Positions 50,046 to 58,987 of a stretch of DNA of 64,000 nucleotides are shown one piece after another. Location: NCBI GenBank assembly GCA_002716385.1, contig PBAX01000029.1:62001-126000 (forward strand). Direction: 5' to 3'. The stretch comes from Phycisphaerae bacterium. GTDB lineage: Bacteria > Planctomycetota > Phycisphaerae > Phycisphaerales > SM1A02. The number at the start of each line of letters is the position of its first letter. Position 1 is the first letter of the stretch. A program made the position numbers and the translations under genes. The notes beneath the pieces were generated by a model, which saw only the letters and a list, made by a program, of their open reading frames with translations, was not told the DNA's origin and did no database searches.

Positions 50046-51337
50046 GGGAGCGGATACCGACTGCAGAGGGCACGGACTTCCTCGCGAACGGTCCGGCAGG
50101 TGGACTCGTCCCCCTGGGACCCCATCACCCGATCGAGCAGCTCGGCCACTTCGACCATGGCGTCCTCGTCGAAGCCGCGGGTCGTCAAGGCGGACGCACC
50201 CAGCCGGAGACCGCTGGTCACCATCGGCGGACGAGGATCGTTGGGAATACCGTTCTTGTTCGTGATGATTCCCGCGGACTCCAACCAGCGCTCCGCATCG
50301 GCCCCGGTCAGAGCGGCGTCACGCGGCTGCAGATCGACCAGCATGAGATGGTTGTCGGTTCCGCCGCTGCAGAGTCGGTAGCCGCGCCCGACGAGAGCAG
50401 AGGCCAGGGCACGGGCATTGGCCACGACCTGCGCCGAGTACGTCTTGAAGGAAGGATCAAGGGCCTCGCCGAATGCCACGGCCTTGGCCGCGATGATGTG
50501 CATCAAGGGCCCCCCCTGCGAACCCGGGAAGACCTTGCGATCAACCAGCTTGGCCACTTCCTCGTCGTTGGTCAGCACCAACCCGCCCCGGGGGCCGCGC
50601 AGGGTCTTGTGCGTCGTCGTCGTGACGACGTGGGCATGGGGCAGGGGCGAAGGATGCACGCCCGCCGCGACCAGACCCGCGATGTGGGCGATGTCCGCCA
50701 TGAGCACTGCGCCCACCTCGTCGGCGATGCGGCGGAACGCCTCGAAGTCGATGGTCCGCGGATAGGCGGAGAAACCACAGATGATCATGTTCGGCTTCGT
50801 CTCGCGGGCGATGCGCCCGATCTCGTCGTAGTCCAGCAGTTCGGTCTCTGGATCCAGGTCGTACTCGACGATGTCGTAGAAGGTTCCGGAGAAGTTGGGC
50901 TTGAGCCCGTGACTCAGGTGCCCGCCCGACTTGATGGGCAGCGAGAGAATGCGGTCCCCGGGCTTGCACATGGCCATGAACGCAGCGACGTTCGCATTAG
51001 CTCCGCTGTGGGGCTGCACGTTGGCGAAGCCGCATCCAAAGAGCTCCTTGGCGCGATCGCGGGCGAGGTCCTCGATCTGATCGTGGAACTCACAACCTCC
51101 GTAGTAGCGCTTACCGGGATAGCCTTCGGCGTACTTGTTGGTAAGCCACGAACCGGCAGCGTGCATGACGGCACTGCTGACATGGTTCTCCGATGCGATA
51201 AGCTCGAGCGTCGTCTCCTGGCGGCCCGCCTCATCGGCGAGGAGTCGTGCCACGTCCGGATCCTGCTGCTCGAGAAGCTGCAGCAGGTTCTGGGACATCC
51301 GGTCGAGATTGTTCATAGGGTGGGATACCTGTGTCAT
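50039..51337 (-). CDS. glyA: Serine hydroxymethyltransferase GlyA
   Basis: GlyA interconverts serine and glycine, loading C1 units on tetrahydrofolate. The 432-residue protein has [29 protein letters not shown], the PLP lysine in [16 protein letters not shown] and the closing [14 protein letters not shown]. The start at 51337 is supported by TACCAT ending 6 nt upstream and the absence of a Shine-Dalgarno sequence. It is divergent from the methyltransferase gene. Confidence 0.97.
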   Translation of the reverse strand: MTQVSHPMNNLDRMSQNLLQLLEQQDPDVARLLADEAGRQETTLELIASENHVSSAVMHAAGSWLTNKYAEGYPGKRYYGGCEFHDQIEDLARDRAKELFGCGFANVQPHSGANANVAAFMAMCKPGDRILSLPIKSGGHLSHGLKPNFSGTFYDIVEYDLDPETELLDYDEIGRIARETKPNMIICGFSAYPRTIDFEAFRRIADEVGAVLMADIAHIAGLVAAGVHPSPLPHAHVVTTTTHKTLRGPRGGLVLTNDEEVAKLVDRKVFPGSQGGPLMHIIAAKAVAFGEALDPSFKTYSAQVVANARALASALVGRGYRLCSGGTDNHLMLVDLQPRDAALTGADAERWLESAGIITNKNGIPNDPRPPMVTSGLRLGASALTTRGFDEDAMVEVAELLDRVMGSQGDESTCRTVREEVRALCSRYPLPH

Positions 51338-51343
51338 GTCTAC

Positions 51344-51394
51344 ATGGTACCCCGGAACCCGGCGGAAACCACGTGACGGCGGACCAGATACAAT
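51344..51394. promoter_or_regulatory. Divergent promoter region of glyA and the methylguanine methyltransferase gene
   Basis: Two leaderless-type boxes lie in the 63 bp between the start codons: TACCAT on the minus strand (51344-51349), 6 nt before glyA, and TACAAT on the plus strand (51389-51394), 6 nt before the ATG at 51401. Confidence 0.55.
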
Positions 51395-51400
51395 CCTTCC

Positions 51401-51943
51401 ATGCTGGCCTGGCGCCGAATCCCGACGCACATCGGCGACTTCCTCCTGGGCCGTCGCTCCGATGGCACACTTGCGACGGCATGGCCCGACCATGTGGACA
51501 GCCCCTGGCCGGCCCAGAGCAGTTGGTCCCCCACGTGCCTGCCGGCCATCGCCACGGCGATCTCGGAGTTCTTCGACGGCGATACCGCCGCGCTGCAGCA
51601 ACTCGAGCTGCCGTTGCCTCCCGGCCCTCCCTTCTATCGGGCCTGCTGGCAGGCCTGCCGCCGCATCCGACCCGGAACGATCCGGACCTACTCCGAACTG
51701 GCTGCCATGGCCGGACATCCTCGGGCCGCCCGAGCCGCCGGCGGCGCCATGCGGGCCAATCCCGTCCCGATCCTCACCCCCTGCCACCGCGTCGTGGCGT
51801 CCGGCTCCGGAATCGGCGGATTCGCGGGCAGCACCACCCCGGGCGGCAGTGCACTGGAACTCAAGCGTCGCCTGATCGCGTTCGAACGGTCCACCGGGAC
51901 CGCGGCGGGATCTCTGGACAAGGAGCATCGATCATGCGCGTGA
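51401..51943 (+). CDS. ogt: Methylated-DNA--protein-cysteine methyltransferase
   Basis: This suicide repair protein takes methyl groups from O6-methylguanine onto a Cys. The 180-residue protein has a variable N-terminal domain and a C-terminal domain with [47 protein letters not shown] (acceptor Cys in PCHRV) and GIGGFAGS. It overlaps the UDP-glucose dehydrogenase gene by 10 nt. Confidence 0.93.
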   Translation: MLAWRRIPTHIGDFLLGRRSDGTLATAWPDHVDSPWPAQSSWSPTCLPAIATAISEFFDGDTAALQQLELPLPPGPPFYRACWQACRRIRPGTIRTYSELAAMAGHPRAARAAGGAMRANPVPILTPCHRVVASGSGIGGFAGSTTPGGSALELKRRLIAFERSTGTAAGSLDKEHRSCA

Positions 51944-53274
51944 CAATCGTCGGAAGCGGATACGTCGGACTGGTGACCGGTACCTGCCTGGCCAACACCG
52001 GCAACGAAGTGACCTGCCTGGACCTCGATGCGAAGCGCGTCGAGATACTGCGTCGCGGCGAGTGCCCGATCTTCGAGCCGGGCCTGACCGAACTGATGAA
52101 CCGCAATGCCCAGGCGGGACGCCTGCGCTTCACCGGCGAACCGGCGGATGCATACCGCGATGCACAGGTGATCTTCATCTGCGTGGGGACGCCCACCGGC
52201 GCCGACGGCTCGTCCGACATCTCGGCGGTGGAACGGGTCGCTCTGGACATCGCATCGGCCCTCGAGGAGCACCTGCCCTCCGACCACCCCCTGATCGTGG
52301 TGAAGTCCACCGTTCCGGTGGGCACCACCCAGCGGGTCGGAGATCTGATTCGCGAGCGGACCGGCACACCGTGCTCGATCGCGGACAATCCGGAGTTCCT
52401 CAAGGAAGGCGACGCCATCAGCGACTTCCAGAAGCCCGATCGGGTCGTCTGCGGCGTCGAGGACGATCGCGGGCGGCGACTGCTGGAGACCCTCTACGCC
52501 CCCTACGTCAATCAGGCGAATCCATGCCTCTTCATGGACATCCCTTCCGCCGAGATGATCAAGTACGCCTCGAACGCCATGCTGGCCTGCCGCATCTCCT
52601 TCATCAACGAAATGGCGATCCTCTGTGATCGGTACGGCGCGGACATCAGCCAGGTCCGCGAGGGCATGTGCGCCGATCGCCGCATCGGCCGAGAGTTCCT
52701 CAATGCGGGTCTGGGCTACGGCGGCTCATGCTTTCCGAAGGACACGTTGGCCGTCATCGAGATGGGCCGCAAGGTCGATCGCCCCAGCGTTCTCAACGAG
52801 GCCGTCCACGAGGTCAACCAGGCACAACGCCGCTGGTTCCTCGACACCATCCTGTCCACGATGGGCCCGGACCTCTCCGGACTTCGGATCGGCGTCTGGG
52901 GCCTTGCCTTCAAGCCCAGAACCGACGACATCCGGGAGGCGCCCGCCCTCGACATCATCCGCGGCCTGCTGGAGGCCGGAGCCACGGTCACCGGCTACGA
53001 CCCCGTGGCGATGGACAACGTTCGGGAACTGGACATCCCCATGGAGTTCGGTCGGGACCTGTACCACACCGCTTCGCAGGCGGATGCCCTGGTGATCTGC
53101 ACGGAATGGAGCGAATTCCGCTCCCCGGATTTGAAGCGACTTCGAAACAACATGAAGTCACCGCTGATCTTCGATGGTCGCAACATGTGGGAACCGGAGG
53201 ACATGGCCGCAATGGGCTTCGTCTACCGGTGCATCGGACGGCCGCAGGTCGAACCCACCGCCGTGAACAGTTGA
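51934..53274 (+). CDS. ugd: UDP-glucose 6-dehydrogenase
   Basis: The enzyme oxidises UDP-glucose to UDP-glucuronate for polysaccharide synthesis. The 446-residue protein has the NAD loop GSGYVGLVTG, CVGTPTGADG, VVKSTVPVGTT, NPEFLKEGDAI, the catalytic Cys in GYGGSCFPKDT and GLAFKPRTDDIREAPA. AAGGAG lies 8 nt before the ATG, inside the end of the methyltransferase gene. Other members of the UDP-glucose/GDP-mannose dehydrogenase family remain possible but less likely. Confidence 0.93.
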   Translation: MRVTIVGSGYVGLVTGTCLANTGNEVTCLDLDAKRVEILRRGECPIFEPGLTELMNRNAQAGRLRFTGEPADAYRDAQVIFICVGTPTGADGSSDISAVERVALDIASALEEHLPSDHPLIVVKSTVPVGTTQRVGDLIRERTGTPCSIADNPEFLKEGDAISDFQKPDRVVCGVEDDRGRRLLETLYAPYVNQANPCLFMDIPSAEMIKYASNAMLACRISFINEMAILCDRYGADISQVREGMCADRRIGREFLNAGLGYGGSCFPKDTLAVIEMGRKVDRPSVLNEAVHEVNQAQRRWFLDTILSTMGPDLSGLRIGVWGLAFKPRTDDIREAPALDIIRGLLEAGATVTGYDPVAMDNVRELDIPMEFGRDLYHTASQADALVICTEWSEFRSPDLKRLRNNMKSPLIFDGRNMWEPEDMAAMGFVYRCIGRPQVEPTAVNS

Positions 53275-53318
53275 GATCCAGTCGCAGGAAGGCCCGCCGA
53301 AAACCGCTGCAGACGCGG

Positions 53319-53348
53319 TTGCAGGCCACCTCATCGTCCCTCTACACT
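53319..53348 (+). promoter_or_regulatory. Candidate promoter of the oxidase/bc operon
   Basis: TTGCAG (53319-53324) and TACACT (53343-53348) are 18 nt apart, 47 nt before the first gene of the respiratory cluster. A GGGGAG site precedes that gene. Confidence 0.5.
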
Positions 53349-53395
53349 CCATCCCAGCGGCATCGGAAGGCCCGGCGCCGCTGGGGAGACGGCCA

Positions 53396-54466
53396 ATGCA
53401 TCGCCGAGGTACGGCGGCAATTCGAAATGCACTGACGCGGTGCATGCTGCCCGCGATCCTGGCAGCCCTGACCACGACCGATGCCCTGGCGACCGCCCCG
53501 GTGTGCGACAGCGGCACCGCCCCCTCGCCCACGATGTTCGCCCCCCGCTCGGTCCCCGCCGAACTGATCCTGGACCTCTCCTGGCTGGTCTGGGCGATCT
53601 GCGCCGGGATCTTCCTGATCATGGAAGCCCTGATCATCTGGTGCATCGTGAAGTATCGCCGCAGCAAGGACGACCGGACCGAAGCCCCCCAGGTCTACGG
53701 CAGCAATCCCATCGAACTGGCCTGGACGGTGGTCCCCACCCTCATCGTGTTCGTGCTGTTTCTCGTCTCGGCCCGCACGATCTTTGAAATCGACAAGTCG
53801 ACGCCGCCGGAGGGGTCCCTGGAGATCACCGTGGTCGGACACCAGTGGTGGTGGGAGTTCGACTATCCCGAGTACGGCTTCATCACCGCCAACGAACTCC
53901 ATGTGCCCCTGACCCGCAACGGCGAACGCGTCTCGATCTACCTCACCCTCGAGTCCAATGACGTCATCCACAGCTTCTGGGTCCCCCAGCTGGGCGGCAA
54001 GAAGGATGTGGTGCCCAACCACATCAACCATCTGTGGCTCGAGCCGACGATGCCGGGGACCTACGTGGGCCAGTGCGCCGAATACTGCGGCACCCAGCAT
54101 GCGAACATGCTGATCACGGTCGTGGTGCACCCCGAAGAGGACTTCGAAGCCTGGGTCGCCCACCAGCAGAAGGACGCAGTGCACGACATGTCGGTCGCCA
54201 CCGGGAGGGATCTCTTCCTCCGGACCGCCTGCATCAACTGCCACACCATTCGCGGAACCGTCGCCAACGGCTCCTTCGCCCCCGACCTGACCCACCTGAT
54301 GAGTCGCAGCGTGATCGGAGCGGGCGTGGCCCGCAACACTCCCGCAAACCTCCACTCGTGGGTCGACGACCCCCAGATCCTCAAGCCGGGCTGCCGCATG
54401 CCCTCCATGAAGCTCGATCAGAACGGTGTCGATGAGATCGTCAAGTACCTCCTGACCCTGAAGTAG
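53396..54466 (+). CDS. ctaC: Cytochrome c oxidase subunit II with fused cytochrome c (caa3 type)
   Basis: The 356-residue protein has a signal peptide, two membrane helices (about residues 58-82 and 103-123), a cupredoxin domain with the CuA site (Cys227, Cys231, His235, Met238 in CAEYCGTQHANM, plus the His of VIHSFWVP) and a C-terminal class I cytochrome c with Cys279-x-x-Cys282-His283 and a Met ligand in PSMKL. The fused haem accepts electrons and passes them to CuA. GGGGAG lies 8 nt before the ATG. It starts the respiratory operon. Confidence 0.95.
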   Translation: MHRRGTAAIRNALTRCMLPAILAALTTTDALATAPVCDSGTAPSPTMFAPRSVPAELILDLSWLVWAICAGIFLIMEALIIWCIVKYRRSKDDRTEAPQVYGSNPIELAWTVVPTLIVFVLFLVSARTIFEIDKSTPPEGSLEITVVGHQWWWEFDYPEYGFITANELHVPLTRNGERVSIYLTLESNDVIHSFWVPQLGGKKDVVPNHINHLWLEPTMPGTYVGQCAEYCGTQHANMLITVVVHPEEDFEAWVAHQQKDAVHDMSVATGRDLFLRTACINCHTIRGTVANGSFAPDLTHLMSRSVIGAGVARNTPANLHSWVDDPQILKPGCRMPSMKLDQNGVDEIVKYLLTLK

Positions 54467-54468
54467 CC

Positions 54469-56139
54469 ATGACCACCCTCGATCATCCCGGCAATCCGAC
54501 CCGCATCAAGCCCACCTTCCTGGGCCGGATGCACGAGTGGATCGCGACCGCCGACCACAAGAAGCTGGGTGTGATGTACGTGACGACCGGCCTGATCTTC
54601 TTTCTGATCGGCGGACTCGAAGCCACCATGATGCGATGGCAGCTTGCCGTGCCCGGCAGCACGCTACTGTCCCCCAGCGACTTCAACCGCCTGTTCACCA
54701 TGCACGGGACGACGATGGTCTTCCTGGTCGGCATGCCGATCCTCCTCGGCGTCGCGAACTACTTCGTGCCCCTGCAGATTGGAGCCCGCGACCTCGCCTT
54801 CCCCCGACTGAACGCCTTCGGCTTCTGGTTGTTCTTCTTCGGAGGCCTGCTGCTGTACTTCAGCTACTTCGGCGCCCAGGGGCTCTACGGAATGGGATCC
54901 GCCCCGGACGTCGGCTGGTTCGCCTACGCGCCGCTCACGGAACGCACCTACTCGCGCGGGCACAGCACCGACTACTGGATCCTCGGCCTCCTGGTCAGCA
55001 GCTTCGGATCCATCGCGACCGGAATCAATCTCATCACGACCATCCTGACCATGCGCTGCCGCGGCATGACGTTGATGAAGATGCCGCTGCTGGTCTGGCT
55101 GATGCTGATCGATGCGGTCCTGATCATGATCGCGATGCCCCCGCTGGCGGCGGCGCAGGTCATGCTGCTGTTCGACCGCCTGTTGGGTGCCCACTTCTTC
55201 GATGTGCAGCGCGGCGGGTCGGCCATCCTGTGGCAGAACCTGTTCTGGTTCTTCGGCCACCCCGAGGTCTACATCCTCATCCTGCCCGCCTTCGCCTACG
55301 TATCGGAGATCATCCCCGTCTTCTGCCGCAAGGTCATATTCGGATATCCGCTGATGGTGGCAGCGACGGTGTCCATCGGCTTCATCAGCCTCGGAGTCTG
55401 GGTCCACCACCTTTTCGCCCTGGGACTCAGCCCGATGGTCAACACCATCTTCATGGGCTCGACGATGCTGATCGCCATCCCCACCGGGATCAAGATGTTC
55501 AACTGGGTGGGCACCATGGTCGGCGGCAAGATCCGGTTCGACACCCCGATGCTGTTCTCGACGGGGTTCCTCGCCCTCTTCCTCATCGGAGGACTCACCG
55601 GCATCATGCTCTCCGTGGTTCCGTTCGACTGGCAGGTCAGCGACTCCTACTTCGTGGTCGGCCACTTCCACTACGTCCTGTTTGGCGGACTGGTGTTTTC
55701 GATCTTCGCGGCCATCTACTACTGGTTCCCGAAGGTGACAGGGCGGATGATGAACGAGGCGCTTGGCAAGTGGCAGTTCTGGCTGCTCTTCCTGGGCTTC
55801 AACCTGACGTTCGGCCCCATGCACGTGTCGGGCATGCTGGGCATGCCGCGACGCATCTACACCTACCACGCGGACCGCGGCTGGGACCTCTGGAACCTGC
55901 TGTCCTCCATCGGGGTCCTGGTGCAGATCGCCGGAGTCGCCTTCTTCGTCTGGAACGTGATCCATTCGCTGCGCAAGGGCCGTGAGGCCGGAGCGGACCC
56001 CTGGGACGCCTGGACGCTCGAATGGTCCACCGCCTCCCCGCCGCCGGACTACAACTTCGAGGAGATACCCGAGGTCTACAGCCGCCGCCCGCTCTGGGAC
56101 ATCAAGCATCCCGACGACCCCGATTGGAAGTACGAGTAG
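54469..56139 (+). CDS. ctaD: Cytochrome c oxidase subunit I
   Basis: The catalytic haem-copper subunit reduces oxygen and pumps protons. The 556-residue protein has twelve membrane helices, the haem a ligand in FTMHGTTMVF, the CuB/Tyr motif in WFFGHPEVYILILP (its Glu marks the A1 class), the VHHLF His pair, the K-channel lysine in IPTGIKMFNW and the haem His pair in VGHFHYVLFGG. The start follows the ctaC stop by 2 nt. Confidence 0.97.
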   Translation: MTTLDHPGNPTRIKPTFLGRMHEWIATADHKKLGVMYVTTGLIFFLIGGLEATMMRWQLAVPGSTLLSPSDFNRLFTMHGTTMVFLVGMPILLGVANYFVPLQIGARDLAFPRLNAFGFWLFFFGGLLLYFSYFGAQGLYGMGSAPDVGWFAYAPLTERTYSRGHSTDYWILGLLVSSFGSIATGINLITTILTMRCRGMTLMKMPLLVWLMLIDAVLIMIAMPPLAAAQVMLLFDRLLGAHFFDVQRGGSAILWQNLFWFFGHPEVYILILPAFAYVSEIIPVFCRKVIFGYPLMVAATVSIGFISLGVWVHHLFALGLSPMVNTIFMGSTMLIAIPTGIKMFNWVGTMVGGKIRFDTPMLFSTGFLALFLIGGLTGIMLSVVPFDWQVSDSYFVVGHFHYVLFGGLVFSIFAAIYYWFPKVTGRMMNEALGKWQFWLLFLGFNLTFGPMHVSGMLGMPRRIYTYHADRGWDLWNLLSSIGVLVQIAGVAFFVWNVIHSLRKGREAGADPWDAWTLEWSTASPPPDYNFEEIPEVYSRRPLWDIKHPDDPDWKYE

Positions 56140-56142
56140 TCC

Positions 56143-56772
56143 ATGAGCACCCTCAATGCACAACCCGTGGGCGCTCCGACCCCTCCCGACGCCCTGCCGC
56201 AGACACTGAACTCCGGCAAGTGCGGCATGCTGTGCCTGATCGCCTCGGAGATCACCTTCTTCGGCACGCTGCTGGCCGTGTACCTGTTCTACATCGGCAA
56301 GGACCCGGTGGGCACCCCCACCCCGGCCGAGATGCTCGACGTCTCCGTCGCCCCCCTGAAGGTCGTGTTCAACTCGATCTTTCTGCTCACCAGCTCGATC
56401 TGGATCACGCTTGCGGTTCGGCAGCTGGCCCGCGGCAACATCAAGGCCTTCGCCGTGTGGTGGCTGCTGACCATCCTGTTCGGCCTCGAGTTCCTAGTGG
56501 GAACCGGCTTCGAGTGGTACGGATTGATCGCCGAGCAGGGCTTCACGATCCGCACCAACCTGTTCGGCTCCGGCTTCTACACCGTGGTCGGCTTCCATGC
56601 GGCCCACGTCACCATCGGGCTCTTCCTACTCTCGCTGGTCTTCGTGCTGACCTGCCTTGGGAAGATGCACCAGCGGCACACCGAGAAGGTCGAGCTGCTC
56701 TCCTGGTACTGGCACTTCGTCGACGGCATCTGGATCGTCGTCTTCACCATCGTCTACATCATCGGACACTGA
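56143..56772 (+). CDS. ctaE: Cytochrome c oxidase subunit III
   Basis: The 209-residue protein has about five membrane helices with GMLCLIASEITFFGTLLAVYLFY, the central GTGFEWYGLIAEQGFTI and a last part HAAHVTIGLFLLSL and LLSWYWHFVDGIWIVVFTIVYI typical of subunit III of the short, five-helix form. It stabilises subunit I. It follows ctaD by 3 nt. Confidence 0.95.
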   Translation: MSTLNAQPVGAPTPPDALPQTLNSGKCGMLCLIASEITFFGTLLAVYLFYIGKDPVGTPTPAEMLDVSVAPLKVVFNSIFLLTSSIWITLAVRQLARGNIKAFAVWWLLTILFGLEFLVGTGFEWYGLIAEQGFTIRTNLFGSGFYTVVGFHAAHVTIGLFLLSLVFVLTCLGKMHQRHTEKVELLSWYWHFVDGIWIVVFTIVYIIGH

Positions 56773-56785
56773 CTTTCCCCACACC

Positions 56786-57628
56786 ATGACCTCCGAAGAC
56801 CGAACGAATCCGAACCGCGAAGGCATCGAACTGCCCGCCCCCACCTCGGCGCCGTTCGTCTGCGCCTTCGGGGTGACGCTGATCTTCGCAGGCATCGTGA
56901 CGAACTGGGCCGTGAGCATCGTGGGATTCGTCCTCGGCATCGTCGGAGCCATCCGATGGTGGCACGAGGTCCTGCCCGACAACCGGAAGGAATGCCTCCC
57001 CATCGACGGCCGACGCCCCACGATCGAGGTGAGCCCGGGCGGCGTCGCCCATCTCATGACTGCCGAGAGCCCGCACCGCGCCCGGATCCCCCTGGAGATC
57101 CATCCCTACGGGGCCGGCGTCAAGGGAGGAATCGCCGGTGGCATCGCCATGGCGATCGTGGCCGGCGTCTGGGGATGGGTCGATCAGTCAAGCATCTGGT
57201 ATCCGGTCAACATCCTGGGAGCCACGGTGCTGCCGGACTTCGCGCACGAGAACGCCACCCAGCTCGCCCAGTGGCATACCGCCGCATTCGTCCTCGGTCT
57301 GGTGATTCACGCCTGCATGTCGCTCATGATCGGACTGCTCTACGGCGTGATCCTTCCCATGATTCCCCGGTTCCGACTGGGCTTCGCCGCGGTCGCGGTC
57401 CCTCTCATCTGGACCGGACTGGCGTGGGCATCCCTGGACATCATCAATCCGCTGCTCAACCAGCAGATCAACTGGTGGTGGTTCATCGGATCGCAGGTTG
57501 CATTCGGTCTCGCGTGCTGGTTCGTGGTCTCGCGCAGCGAACGGATCGGAACCATGCAGAACTGGTCGATGCTCGAGCGGACCGGCATGGAATCGCCCGG
57601 AATCCGGGAGATGGGAGGCGACGGATGA
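56786..57628 (+). CDS. Membrane protein of the oxidase cluster (subunit IV-like N terminus)
   Basis: The 280-residue protein starts with a two-helix segment (about 26-62: PFVCAFGVTLIFAGIVTNW then SIVGFVLGIVGAIRWW) resembling small subunit IV proteins of bacterial aa3 oxidases, followed by a soluble stretch and about four more helices. The C-terminal part has no family I recognise. Its position between subunit III and the cytochrome c gene suggests it is a structural subunit. It is coupled to the next gene by ATGA (57625-57628). Confidence 0.75.
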   Translation: MTSEDRTNPNREGIELPAPTSAPFVCAFGVTLIFAGIVTNWAVSIVGFVLGIVGAIRWWHEVLPDNRKECLPIDGRRPTIEVSPGGVAHLMTAESPHRARIPLEIHPYGAGVKGGIAGGIAMAIVAGVWGWVDQSSIWYPVNILGATVLPDFAHENATQLAQWHTAAFVLGLVIHACMSLMIGLLYGVILPMIPRFRLGFAAVAVPLIWTGLAWASLDIINPLLNQQINWWWFIGSQVAFGLACWFVVSRSERIGTMQNWSMLERTGMESPGIREMGGDG

Positions 57629-58383
57629 TTCGCTTCCCCCTTCGAGCCGCCAGCGTGCTGCTGCTGCTGTCCACCGGCGCCTGCGACTGGATGCCCGGCA
57701 AGCCCACCCGCGAGGAGGAGCCGGTGATTCCCGCCGATGTCCACTCGTTCAACACCCTCTACCGCAACAACTGTTCGGGCTGCCACGGGGCAAACGGCCA
57801 GCTCGGTGCGGCCCGCCCGCTCAACGACCCGCTGTACCTCGCCCTCGCATCCGACGAGTACCTCCTGAAGATCACGAACGACGGTGTGACACACACGCTG
57901 ATGCCCGCATTCTCCATCGCCAACGGTGGCGGGCTGACCGACACCCAGGTGCACGAGGTCCTCGACGGCATCCGAAGGGCCTGGGGACCGATGGCGGATT
58001 CATCCTCCCTGACTCCCCCCTCCCTGATCAGCACGACGGTCGGCAGCGTCGAGCGCGGACGCGGGCTCTTCACCACGTACTGCAGCGCCTGCCACGGACC
58101 CGACGGCGGTGGCGGTGCCGTCGCCGGTTCGGTCGTCGACTCTTCCTTCCTCGCGATGACCAGCGACCAGGCGCTCCGGTCGGCCATCATCTGCGGACGC
58201 CTGGATCTGGGCATGCCCGACTGGAACGGAACCATCAACGGCATCGAGCATCGCCACCGGGCCGGGCTCGCTCCGCTCGACGACCAGAAGATCTCCGACC
58301 TCGTCGCCTTCCTGACCTCGCACCGTGTGGAGTTCCCCGGTGCCCCCTTCCCCTCACTGACCGACCCCCGAGACACGGACTGA
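57625..58383 (+). CDS. Dihaem cytochrome c lipoprotein
   Basis: The 252-residue protein has a lipoprotein signal (LLLSTGAC, lipid Cys20) and two cytochrome c domains with CSGCH (Cys50, Cys53, His54) and CSACH (Cys153, Cys156, His157). The Met ligands are probably in LMPAFS and LGMPDWN. A dihaem cytochrome placed just before Rieske and cytochrome b genes recalls QcrC of the actinobacterial bcc complex, though the fold details differ. Confidence 0.92.
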   Translation: MIRFPLRAASVLLLLSTGACDWMPGKPTREEEPVIPADVHSFNTLYRNNCSGCHGANGQLGAARPLNDPLYLALASDEYLLKITNDGVTHTLMPAFSIANGGGLTDTQVHEVLDGIRRAWGPMADSSSLTPPSLISTTVGSVERGRGLFTTYCSACHGPDGGGGAVAGSVVDSSFLAMTSDQALRSAIICGRLDLGMPDWNGTINGIEHRHRAGLAPLDDQKISDLVAFLTSHRVEFPGAPFPSLTDPRDTD

Positions 58384-58386
58384 CCG

Positions 58387-58962
58387 ATGCCCGAGAACTT
58401 CGACTACAAGGAAGCCCCCGACCTCCGCATGCTCGGAGAAGGAGACGGACCGGAACCGTCCCGCCGCGGGCTGCTGTTCTGGCTCGGGGCCGGAATGATG
58501 GCCACGGTCGGATTCCTGGTCACCCTTCCGATCATCGGCTACGTGTTCGCGTCCTTCAAGCGGAATGCCTGGCAGGCGTGGGTCGAACTGGTGCCCGGCG
58601 AAGTCGATTCCTACCCCAAGGGTCAGACACGACTGGCCCAGTTCCGCAACCCCGCCAAGTTCGACGTGACATGGGACGGCTACACCGCCGACATCCCCTG
58701 CTGGGTGCGCCGGGAGGAGAACGGCACGTTCACCGTGTTCGCCATCAACTGCACCCACCTGGGCTGCCCGGTCCGATGGTTCCCCGAATCGAATCTGTTC
58801 ATGTGCCCCTGCCACGGGGGCGTGTACTACGCCGACGGCTCCCACGCCGCGGGCCCACCCCCCCGCGGACTCTACACGTACGAGGTCGACCAGGATGCGG
58901 CCGCCAAGGGCAAGCTGCGCATCCTCGCCGGCCGTCTCCCCACCCTCCAGGAGCCAACCTGA
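58387..58962 (+). CDS. Rieske iron-sulfur protein of the bc complex
   Basis: The 191-residue protein has an N-terminal anchor helix (about 29-53) after a twin-Arg-like SRRGLLFW, and a Rieske domain with Cys122-x-His124-x2-Cys127 and Cys140-x-Cys142-His143 (CTHLGCP and CPCHGG), giving the 2Fe-2S ligands. It carries electrons from quinol at cytochrome b to cytochrome c. It starts 3 nt after the dihaem cytochrome stop. Confidence 0.95.
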   Translation: MPENFDYKEAPDLRMLGEGDGPEPSRRGLLFWLGAGMMATVGFLVTLPIIGYVFASFKRNAWQAWVELVPGEVDSYPKGQTRLAQFRNPAKFDVTWDGYTADIPCWVRREENGTFTVFAINCTHLGCPVRWFPESNLFMCPCHGGVYYADGSHAAGPPPRGLYTYEVDQDAAAKGKLRILAGRLPTLQEPT

Positions 58963-58987
58963 TCCATCCGCACGATGGAATGAACCC

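Noticed and set aside
54664-56163. A 499-codon minus-strand frame opposite ctaD
   Set aside because: It lies fully antisense to a certain oxidase gene and is made of Glu/Asp/His/Gln-rich shadow sequence.
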